Shown here one piece after another: positions 6,796 to 12,372 of a stretch of DNA of 12,372 bases; position 1 is the first letter of the stretch, and each line of letters opens with the position of its first letter. Where the stretch lies: assembly GCA_023444445.1 (NCBI GenBank), contig JAEXMK010000174.1, positions 1-12,372 of the forward strand. Direction: 5' to 3'. Under the pieces are notes generated by a model. It was not told the origin of the DNA, searched no databases, and saw only the letters and a list, made by a program, of their open reading frames with translations. The translations under genes were made by a program, and so were the position numbers. The stretch is from Pseudomonadota bacterium (GTDB lineage Bacteria > Pseudomonadota > Alphaproteobacteria > Rhizobiales > Rhizobiaceae).

Positions 6796-6913
6796 CCTCA
6801 TCCCTGTGCTTGTCACAGGGATCCAGCCAGCCCAAGTCTTTGGGCTGAAAAGAGTCTTTACCGCCGCGCAGACGCGCGTCGGCTGGATTCCTGTGACAAG
6901 CACAGGAATGAGG
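6796..6913. repeat. 118-bp palindromic intergenic element (rhizobial-type inverted repeat)
   Basis: Two 33-base arms (6796-6828 and 6881-6913) are reverse complements with only two mismatches. Each arm itself contains a perfect 9-bp hairpin: ATCCCTGTG/CACAGGGAT in the left arm and ATTCCTGTG/CACAGGAAT in the right, each with a five-base loop. A further 7-bp hairpin (AGCCCAA 6829-6835 with TTGGGCT 6840-6846) lies between them, along with the 10-bp palindrome GACGCGCGTC (6871-6880). It sits between convergent genes, the NimR-like and MelR-like regulators. Its size and layout resemble the palindromic mosaic elements dispersed in rhizobial genomes; identity with a named family was not tested. It could also form strong structures in transcripts from either side. 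Confidence 0.8.
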
Positions 6914-6975
6914 GGTGGAGATAGGACGCGTCGGCACTAGGCACGTTGCTACGGTAACGGCTGCGTCGGAATACC

Positions 6976-7866
6976 CTAAGCCGCAGTCGCCCGCATGTCG
7001 CGGCGGAAATCGGAAGGCGACATGCCTGATATCTGGCGGAACGCCTTGTTGAAGGCGCTGACGGAACCGAATCCGCTTTCCATGGCGATCTGCAGGATAT
7101 TGTCGTTGCCGGTCATCAGCATCGCCTGCGCGCGGGAAAGCCGAAGCAGCGTCAGATATTTGATCAGCGTCATGCCGGTGGATTTGCGGAACAGGTTCAT
7201 CGCATATTTCGGATGCAGCGAGGCGGCGCGGGCAATTTCAGTCGCGTCGATGTCGTCAAGAAAATTGGCGGCAATAAAATCGCACATGCGCACGACGCTG
7301 ATCGACGGGGCCGTATCCTCTCCCGCCCGGCCGGGTTTTTCATCGGTCAGGGATGAAATGACGGAGTAGGGTTCGAGGAACATCCGCTCCACCCGCAACA
7401 GCAATTCCTCCACCGCATGTTGCGCTTTCGCCGGATCGCCTGACGTAACGTATCGGAACCAGCGCCCGAAATTTTCCCGGTCGGCAGCGTCGGTTACGCC
7501 GCTCACCATCGTCGCACCGCTCATGAGTAGACTGGATACAGGTGCCGGCAGCCGCATGCGAAAAAAGTGCACCAGTGGCAGATGCGCACCGGCATAAAGG
7601 GAATCGTCGGAGGAGCGATCCATCTGGTGCGGCTGGCCACCCCAGAAGATGCACATCTGGCCAGCCTCGAGCGAAAGGTCGTGATCGCCCATGCGGTAAT
7701 GCACCGATCCCGACATCACATAATTCACCTCCACCTGCGCGTGCCAATGGGGACGCAGCATGATTGGCGGATGATTGTGGAACAGCTGAAGCGTTGTCGG
7801 CATGCCTTCGATGCTGCTGGCGCCCGGTTGGTAGAAGGCTCTTTCCGCAATCTTACTTTCCGACAA
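6976..7866 (-). CDS. AraC-family regulator, MelR-like
   Basis: Sugar-responsive activator of 296 residues with the chosen start; E. coli MelR is 302. The cupin block RPHWHAQVEVNYVMSGSVHY (38-57) and CIFWGGQPHQM (72-82) match MelR closely, with its HWHGQVEVN and LFWACTPHQ segments. The C-terminal AraC domain has two helix-turn-helix motifs (about 205-227 and 255-277) ending in GMSPSDFRR (281-289), again like MelR. The TTG start at 7866 has AAAGGGAA seven bases upstream. Longer TTG starts at 7938 and 7959 would overlap the control region or start of the divergent ABC operon, and an ATG at 7803 would cut into the cupin domain. It probably activates the divergent sugar importer in response to its substrate; this is inferred. 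Confidence 0.88.
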   Translation of the reverse strand: MSESKIAERAFYQPGASSIEGMPTTLQLFHNHPPIMLRPHWHAQVEVNYVMSGSVHYRMGDHDLSLEAGQMCIFWGGQPHQMDRSSDDSLYAGAHLPLVHFFRMRLPAPVSSLLMSGATMVSGVTDAADRENFGRWFRYVTSGDPAKAQHAVEELLLRVERMFLEPYSVISSLTDEKPGRAGEDTAPSISVVRMCDFIAANFLDDIDATEIARAASLHPKYAMNLFRKSTGMTLIKYLTLLRLSRAQAMLMTGNDNILQIAMESGFGSVSAFNKAFRQISGMSPSDFRRDMRATAA

Positions 7867-7958
7867 ATCGATATTCCCTTTGTACGAGACAGATTTTTCG
7901 CCGCCACTAATGTGCCTCTGTTCGCTGAAGAACGGCAATTGAAAAAGGGAGGTTTTCA
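7867..7958. promoter_or_regulatory. Divergent regulatory region between MelR-like regulator and sugar ABC operon
   Basis: These 92 bases must hold the promoters of both genes if the TTG start at 7866 is right. They contain the regulator's ribosome binding site (TTCCCTTT on the + strand, 7874-7881) and that of the ABC operon (GGGAGG, 7947-7952, six bases from ATG). A weak inverted pair ACAGA (7889-7893) and TCTGT (7917-7921) is visible. I see no convincing -35/-10 pair, consistent with an activator-dependent promoter. Confidence 0.45.
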
Positions 7959-9230
7959 ATGTGCTTTAAATTTCTAGGCGTGTCTACGGCTATGCTGCTT
8001 CTCGCAGCCCCGGCATTCGCGCAATCCGAGACGGTCACCATCTGGAGCTGGAACGTCGCGGCTTCCGCGCTGAAATCCACGGTAGAGGGCTTCAACAAGC
8101 AGAATCCCGATATCAAGATTGTCGTTGAAGACCTTGGAAACAATCAGGTTTTTGACAAGACGCTGGCTGCCTGCGCAGCCGGGGGCGATGGTCTTCCTGA
8201 TATCGTCACCATTGAAAACTTCGAGGCGGAACTGTTCTGGAGCCGTTTTCCCGATTGTTTTGCCAATCTGACCGAGCTTGGCTATACGCCTGAGAAACAG
8301 GCGCTTTTTCCTGATTTCAAGCGCACGGAACTGGAGGTTGACGGTGTCGCCTATGCGGTACCGTGGGATTCCGGTCCGGTGGCGGTATTTTATCGCCGCG
8401 ACTTCTATGAGAAGGCAGGCGTCGATCCGGCCACCATTAAAAGCTGGGATGATTTCATCGCCGCCGGCAAGAAGGTCATGGCCGCCAATCCCGGCACCGT
8501 CATGGCGCAGGCCGATTTCAACGGCGATAGCGAATGGTTTCGCATGATCGCCAATGAGCAGGGATGCGGTTACTTTTCGACCGATGGCCAGAATATCACC
8601 ATCAACCAGCCTGCCTGTGTCGCGACCCTAGAAAAGGTCAAGGACATGAAGGACGCCGGCATCATCACGGCGGCGATCTGGGATGAGAAAATCCAGGCCA
8701 ATACCGCCGGCAAGGCCGCAAGCCAGATGTATGGTGCTTGGTATGAAGGCACGGTTCGTTCCGGCTCGCCCGATCTCGCGGGCAAGTGGGGCGTCTATCT
8801 AATGCCGAGCCTGACGGCGGATGGTCCGCATGCGGCCAATCTCGGCGGCTCGTCGCTGGCGATCAGTTCGACGTCCGAGCACAAGGAAGCCGCATGGAAA
8901 TACATCGATTACGCGCTGACCACCAATGAAGGCCAAGTGACGATGCTGAAATCCTTCGGCCTCGTTCCTTCGCTGCTTTCATCCATCGACGATCCTTTCG
9001 TCAAGGAAAAGCAGGCCTATTGGGGCGGGCAGGCGGTGTGGACCGATATTCTCGCCACCCTGCCGAAGATCGTGCCGAGCCGAGGCACGGCGTTCCAGTC
9101 AGATGCGGATGCGATCTACAAGGCGACGCAGACGAAGTATTTCGCAGGTGGCTATCCCGATGCGAAAGCGGCGCTCGATGATGCGGCCAAGCAGATCGAA
9201 ACGGCGACGGGGCTGCCGGTCGCGCAATAG
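7959..9230 (+). CDS. Carbohydrate ABC transporter substrate-binding protein, LacE-like (family 1)
   Basis: Periplasmic sugar-binding protein of 423 residues, the receptor of the importer encoded downstream. A Sec signal peptide ends at AFA (residue 21), with cleavage before Gln22. The mature protein begins with the family's TIWSW strand and contains the bilobed-protein blocks typical of cluster B binding proteins: DIVTIENFEAELFW, YAVPWDSGPVAVFYRRDFYEKAG, MYGAWYEG and LGGSSLAIS. It resembles the lactose-binding protein LacE of Agrobacterium radiobacter, but the true ligand may be another di- or oligosaccharide. The start has GGGAGG six bases upstream. A 250-base gap with a palindromic element separates it from the permease genes. 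Confidence 0.93.
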   Translation: MCFKFLGVSTAMLLLAAPAFAQSETVTIWSWNVAASALKSTVEGFNKQNPDIKIVVEDLGNNQVFDKTLAACAAGGDGLPDIVTIENFEAELFWSRFPDCFANLTELGYTPEKQALFPDFKRTELEVDGVAYAVPWDSGPVAVFYRRDFYEKAGVDPATIKSWDDFIAAGKKVMAANPGTVMAQADFNGDSEWFRMIANEQGCGYFSTDGQNITINQPACVATLEKVKDMKDAGIITAAIWDEKIQANTAGKAASQMYGAWYEGTVRSGSPDLAGKWGVYLMPSLTADGPHAANLGGSSLAISSTSEHKEAAWKYIDYALTTNEGQVTMLKSFGLVPSLLSSIDDPFVKEKQAYWGGQAVWTDILATLPKIVPSRGTAFQSDADAIYKATQTKYFAGGYPDAKAALDDAAKQIETATGLPVAQ

Positions 9231-9262
9231 GCGGTTTGGAAACCGAGCGGGTGCCACAAATT

Positions 9263-9380
9263 CCTCTCCCCGAGGGGGAGAAGTCCGCGGCAGCGGGATG
9301 AGGGGGCGAGGGTCGAGATAGACCGATAGCTAGCCCCCTCATCCGACCCTTCGGGCCACCTTCTCCCCCTTGGGGAGAAG
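9263..9380. repeat. 118-bp RIME-like palindromic element inside the sugar ABC operon
   Basis: The outer arms 9263-9283 and 9360-9380 are reverse complements at 19 of 21 positions. Each is itself a hairpin; the right one is a perfect 9-bp stem, CTTCTCCCC with GGGGAGAAG and loop CTT. An inner perfect 12-bp stem pairs 9296-9307 with 9333-9344 (GGATGAGGGGGC with its complement) and contains a small GGTC/GACC hairpin. The CCCCCTCATCC and CTTCTCCCC motifs are familiar from the abundant rhizobial intergenic mosaic elements (RIME). The rest of the 9231-9480 gap holds only the permease ribosome binding site. The element would be transcribed between the binding-protein and permease genes. Confidence 0.82.
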
Positions 9381-9470
9381 AAATAGGCTGCACCGCCGTG
9401 CAATGGCCTCGCCCTCAAACGGGGGCAGGCCTCCAAGCTTTTCCATTTATCCGGCCATCGTCCGGCATAT

Positions 9471-9475
9471 GGAGG
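9471..9475 (+). promoter_or_regulatory. Ribosome binding site fixing the first permease start
   Basis: GGAGG lies five bases before the ATG at 9481. It favours this start over the ATG at 9469, which overlaps the site, and over an in-frame start at 9370 inside the repeat element. Confidence 0.75.
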
Positions 9476-9480
9476 TCGTC

Positions 9481-10341
9481 ATGCCGTCCAGGAACAGGAT
9501 CGCTTATGCGTTCCTTGCGCCCTATCTCCTGATTTTCGCCACCTTCTGGGTCTGGCCGATCATCAGCTCGTTCATGCTGTCGTTTCAGAACACGCGGGTC
9601 AATCCGTGGCGATTTGCGCCTTCCATGAACTGGGGGCGGCTCGTTTCCGATCCGGCCTTTTATAATGCGCTTTATAATACGCTGATCATTCTGGTCATTC
9701 AGGTGCCGGTGATGATTGCGCTTGCCACCGTCATGGCGGTGCTGCTGAACTCGCCGCTCCTGAAGGCGCGGCCGCTTTATCGTTTTGCCTTTTTTGCGCC
9801 TGTCGTCGTTGGCGAGGTGGCCTATGCGGCCGTCTTCCGGCTGATGTTCAGCGCCGATTTCGGCATCATCAACAAGCTCATCACGTCAGTCGGCCTTTCG
9901 CCCATCTCGTGGTTCGACAATGCCAATGCGGCCATGGCGCTGGTCATCATTGCGGTGACCTGGCGCTGGGCGGGGTATAACGCCATCATCATCCTGGCCG
10001 GGCTGCAATCGATCCCCGGCGATGTCTATGAGGCGGCGACGCTGGACAAGGTCAGCAAGCGGCAGCAGTTCTTTTACATCACCCTGCCGCTCCTCAAACC
10101 CATCATCCTGTTCTGCGTTGTCCTGTCGGTCATCGGCACCATGCAGCTGTTTGCCGAACCCTTCCTCATCACCAACAGGGGCGGGCCGGGCGGCGGCACG
10201 GAGACGCTGGGGCTGTTCCTTTATCGCCAGGGCTTCACTTCGCTCAATTTCGGTTATGCCTCGGCCATTGCCTACACCATGGCGGCGCTCGCCATCGCCA
10301 TTTCACTGCTCAATCTCTGGGTCGGGAGGGAGCCGAAATGA
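9481..10341 (+). CDS. Carbohydrate ABC transporter permease 1, LacF/MalF-like
   Basis: Inner-membrane permease of 286 residues with about six helices, including segments near 8-32, 67-90, 99-121, 151-173, 207-225 and 260-280. It pairs with the second permease to form the sugar channel. The EAA loop that contacts the ATPase is present (YEAATLDKVSKRQQFFYITLP region, 183-203). Unusually, the conserved Gly of the EAAxxxG motif is Lys190. Length and sequence fit LacF-type proteins of the MalF/G family. Its stop overlaps the next start as ATGA, so the two permeases are translationally coupled. Confidence 0.93.
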   Translation: MPSRNRIAYAFLAPYLLIFATFWVWPIISSFMLSFQNTRVNPWRFAPSMNWGRLVSDPAFYNALYNTLIILVIQVPVMIALATVMAVLLNSPLLKARPLYRFAFFAPVVVGEVAYAAVFRLMFSADFGIINKLITSVGLSPISWFDNANAAMALVIIAVTWRWAGYNAIIILAGLQSIPGDVYEAATLDKVSKRQQFFYITLPLLKPIILFCVVLSVIGTMQLFAEPFLITNRGGPGGGTETLGLFLYRQGFTSLNFGYASAIAYTMAALAIAISLLNLWVGREPK

Positions 10342-11174
10342 GATCGAAATCGAGATCGCTTTTCTGGCAGAAGATCGCGCTGCACGCGGTGCTGACACCG
10401 CTTGCCATCATCTGGCTGTTTCCGCTGTGGATCATGTTCGTGTTTTCGACAATGCCGGATTACGGCATCTTCAGCCCCGATATCGTTCTGGTGCCGTCCA
10501 CCAATTTCATCGAGAATTTTAACAACCTGCAGGCGGATACTGATTTCCTGCGGGCCATGTTCATCTCTATTATCGTCGCGGTCATCTATACGGTTCTTTC
10601 GGTGTTCCTGACATCGATGGCGGGCTGGGCGCTGGCGCGCTACCGCTTCGCCGGGCGCAGGGTGGTGATTGCCATCATTCTCGGCACCATCACTTTGCCT
10701 TTTGCCGTCGTCGTCATTCCGCAATTCATCATGGTGGCGCGGGAGTTCAAGCTCGCCAACACCTGGGTGGCGCTCATCGTGCCGCCGCTGTTCAACTCGC
10801 TCGGCGTGCTGTTCATGCGGCAATCCTTCTCGATGATGCCGACGGAGCTTTTCGATGCCGCGCGGGTGGAAGGCGTCAAGGAATGGCAGATCTTTCTGCG
10901 CATCGCCCTGCCTTTGGCGCGCGCCACCATGGCGGCGCTCTCCATCATTCTCTTCCTGGCCTCGTGGAACAACTACCTCTGGCCGCTTCTCATCAATTCC
11001 CGCCCAGGAATGATGACCGCGCCCGTGGCGCTTGGCACCCTGATCGGGCTTACCAAGGTGTCATGGGGCGGCATCATGGCCGGCGCGGTGCTGCTCACCG
11101 CGCCCATCCTCGTGGTCTTCGTGGTTCTGCAACGTCACTTCATCGCCGGCATTTCTGCCGGGGCAGTCAAGTAA
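10338..11174 (+). CDS. Carbohydrate ABC transporter permease 2, LacG/MalG-like
   Basis: Second inner-membrane permease, 278 residues, with about six hydrophobic segments (first at 15-37, then 73-100, 108-133, 142-161, 195-215 and 245-265). The EAA-type loop [20 protein letters not shown] (171-190) followed by LP retains the conserved Gly179, unlike the partner permease. The SWNNYLWPL block is typical of MalG-type proteins. The ATG overlaps the preceding stop by four bases, with GGGAGGGAG at 10324-10332 as ribosome binding site. It is followed after 11 bases by the ATPase gene; no beta-galactosidase gene intervenes. Confidence 0.94.
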   Translation: MRSKSRSLFWQKIALHAVLTPLAIIWLFPLWIMFVFSTMPDYGIFSPDIVLVPSTNFIENFNNLQADTDFLRAMFISIIVAVIYTVLSVFLTSMAGWALARYRFAGRRVVIAIILGTITLPFAVVVIPQFIMVAREFKLANTWVALIVPPLFNSLGVLFMRQSFSMMPTELFDAARVEGVKEWQIFLRIALPLARATMAALSIILFLASWNNYLWPLLINSRPGMMTAPVALGTLIGLTKVSWGGIMAGAVLLTAPILVVFVVLQRHFIAGISAGAVK

Positions 11175-11185
11175 GAGGAGGCCGC

Positions 11186-12271
11186 ATGGCGGAACTTTCG
11201 CTCAACAACGTGGTCAAGCGTTACGGCGCGCTCGAAGTCATCCATGGCGCCAATCTGGAGGTGAAGGACGGCGAGTTTGTCGTTTTCGTAGGTCCCTCCG
11301 GCTGTGGCAAATCCACGCTGCTCAGAATGATCGCCGGGCTGGAAGACATCTCCGGCGGCGATATCGTGATTGGTGGCAGAACGGTCAGCGATGCCGATCC
11401 CGCGGATCGCGGCATTGCCATGGTGTTCCAGTCCTATGCGCTTTATCCGCACATGACGGTGGCCGAAAACCTCTCCTTTGGCCTCAGGATGAATGGTAAC
11501 CCCAAGGCCGATACGGAAAAGCGCGTCAGCCGCGCCGCCGAAATCCTGCAGATCAACGAACTGATGGATCGCCGGCCGAAACAGCTTTCCGGCGGCCAGC
11601 GGCAGCGCGTTGCCATCGGCCGCGCCATCGTCCGCGAACCGCAGGTCTTCCTGTTCGACGAGCCGCTATCCAATCTCGATGCGGAATTGCGTGTGCAGAT
11701 GCGCGTGGAAATTTCGCGCCTGCACAAGCAGCTCGGCACCACGATGATCTATGTGACGCATGACCAGACCGAAGCGATGACGCTGGCCGACAAGATCGTC
11801 GTGCTGCGGGCAGGCAATATCGAGCAGGTCGGCGCGCCGCTCGATCTCTATGACGATCCCGCCAACCGCTTCGTTGCCGGTTTCGTCGGCTCGCCGAAGA
11901 TGAACTTTCTCGACTCCACCGTCGTCGGCAGCGGGGTCGACAGCGTCACGCTCGCTCTCGACAGCGATCCTGCGGTGCGGCTGACTTTGCCGATAAAGGA
12001 ACGCGTCGACGAGGGCGCCAAGGTCTCGCTCGGTATCCGGCCGGAGCATTTTGCCGACACGGGAGGGGGCGATGCCGATCTCACCGTGCATGTCGATGTC
12101 GCCGAACATCTCGGCAATACCAGCTATGTCTATGCTCGAACCGAAGGCGATGAGCAGCTCATCATCGAACGGCCTGAATCGCGCGATGTCGGCAATCGCG
12201 ACCGGTTGACTGTCGGCCTTTCCGCCCGCCGGGCTTTCCTTTTCAACAGCAAGGGCGAACGCCTGCGCTGA
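11186..12271 (+). CDS. Carbohydrate ABC transporter ATP-binding protein, LacK/MalK/UgpC-like
   Basis: Cytosolic ATPase of 361 residues that powers the importer. All nucleotide-binding motifs are intact: Walker [10 protein letters not shown] (36-44), Q-loop Gln82, signature LSGGQ (134-138), Walker B VFLFDE (154-159), D-loop SNLD and switch His192. A C-terminal TOBE/OB-fold regulatory domain follows from about 240, with the LGIRPEHF and [15 protein letters not shown] blocks characteristic of LacK/UgpC proteins. The start has AGGAGG at 11176-11181. A longer reading frame starting at 10883 lies inside the permease gene and is rejected. ATPases of this group can sometimes serve more than one sugar importer. 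Confidence 0.96.
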   Translation: MAELSLNNVVKRYGALEVIHGANLEVKDGEFVVFVGPSGCGKSTLLRMIAGLEDISGGDIVIGGRTVSDADPADRGIAMVFQSYALYPHMTVAENLSFGLRMNGNPKADTEKRVSRAAEILQINELMDRRPKQLSGGQRQRVAIGRAIVREPQVFLFDEPLSNLDAELRVQMRVEISRLHKQLGTTMIYVTHDQTEAMTLADKIVVLRAGNIEQVGAPLDLYDDPANRFVAGFVGSPKMNFLDSTVVGSGVDSVTLALDSDPAVRLTLPIKERVDEGAKVSLGIRPEHFADTGGGDADLTVHVDVAEHLGNTSYVYARTEGDEQLIIERPESRDVGNRDRLTVGLSARRAFLFNSKGERLR

Positions 12272-12316
12272 ACCCTTTCCCAAGCACCCAAGACTGATAT
12301 GAAGGACGAGGATTTC

Positions 12317-12372
12317 ATGACGACCGAACAACCGATCCGCTGGGGCATCATCGGCCCGGGCACCATCGCCAG
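12317..12372 (+). CDS. Gfo/Idh/MocA-family oxidoreductase, N-terminus only (cut by window end)
   Basis: Only 18 codons are visible, but they begin IRWGIIGPGTIA, the first Rossmann strand and GxGxxA dinucleotide loop typical of Gfo/Idh/MocA NAD(P)-dependent sugar dehydrogenases. GAGG at 12308-12311 lies five bases before the ATG. The gap of 45 bases after the ATPase gene contains no evident terminator, so it is probably in the same operon and may act on the imported sugar. Reaction and substrate cannot be judged from this fragment. Confidence 0.75.
   Translation, partial: MTTEQPIRWGIIGPGTIA

Noticed and set aside
6796..6913. CRISPR array or integron-like attachment site
   Set aside because: There are only two copies in inverted orientation with no regular spacers, and no cas or integrase gene in the window.
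6944..6959. Small hairpin CGTTGC/GTAACG downstream of the MelR-like gene as its terminator
   Set aside because: The stem is only six pairs with one wobble and has no T-run on either strand.
9263..9380. Simple rho-independent terminator ending the operon after the binding-protein gene
   Set aside because: No T-run follows any of its stems, and the downstream permease genes need the binding protein to form one importer.
9370..9480. N-terminal extension of the first sugar permease
   Set aside because: It starts inside the palindromic element, and its residues look like translated repeat sequence. GGAGG precedes the ATG at 9481.
10272..10823. Open frame antisense to the permease genes
   Set aside because: It is His/Asp/Arg-rich shadow sequence opposite two confident membrane proteins, with no domain or start signal.
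10883..11185. N-terminal extension of the sugar ABC ATPase
   Set aside because: The extra 101 residues are out-of-frame permease sequence; the ATG at 11186 has AGGAGG and gives the standard protein.

Overview
The window looks like chromosomal DNA of an alphaproteobacterium of the Rhizobiaceae, most likely the Agrobacterium/Rhizobium group. This is an inference from high GC, strongly GC-biased third codon positions, dense transporter and regulator content, LacE/F/G/K-like sugar ABC proteins, and two palindromic intergenic elements of the kind common in rhizobial genomes. No tRNA, rRNA, CRISPR array, phage or transposase gene was seen.

Region 1 (1-3603, + strand): the 3' part of an NAD-dependent beta-hydroxyacid dehydrogenase gene (5' end outside the window), then a complete three-gene TRAP transporter: binding protein, small membrane subunit and large membrane subunit. 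The order and tight spacing suggest one operon that imports an organic acid and oxidises or reduces a derived hydroxy/oxo acid. A strong RNA hairpin sits between the binding-protein gene and the first membrane gene.

Region 2 (3604-5806, - strand): a GcvA-type LysR regulator convergent with the TRAP operon. Upstream of it in the same direction is a fosmidomycin-resistance (Fsr) type MFS exporter. A terminator hairpin that could serve both strands lies inside the last codons of the LysR gene. A 14-bp terminator-like stem separates the exporter gene from the LysR start.

Region 3 (5807-6975): an AraC regulator with an N-terminal cupin, similar to E. coli NimR, divergent from the exporter as nimR is from nimT. 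It is followed by a 118-bp inverted-repeat element.

Region 4 (6976-12372): a MelR-like AraC regulator (- strand) divergent from a complete carbohydrate ABC importer operon (binding protein, two permeases, ATPase). The operon continues into the start of a Gfo/Idh/MocA-family oxidoreductase cut by the window end. A second 118-bp palindromic element lies between the binding-protein and first permease genes. The proteins resemble the Agrobacterium radiobacter lactose system, but no beta-galactosidase gene lies between the second permease and ATPase genes, so the substrate is probably another glycoside.

I did not find a convincing undescribed system. The most notable signals are non-coding: a compensatory base-pair change between the two arms of the first repeat element, RNA hairpins between binding-protein and permease genes in both importers, and a terminator embedded in a coding sequence.
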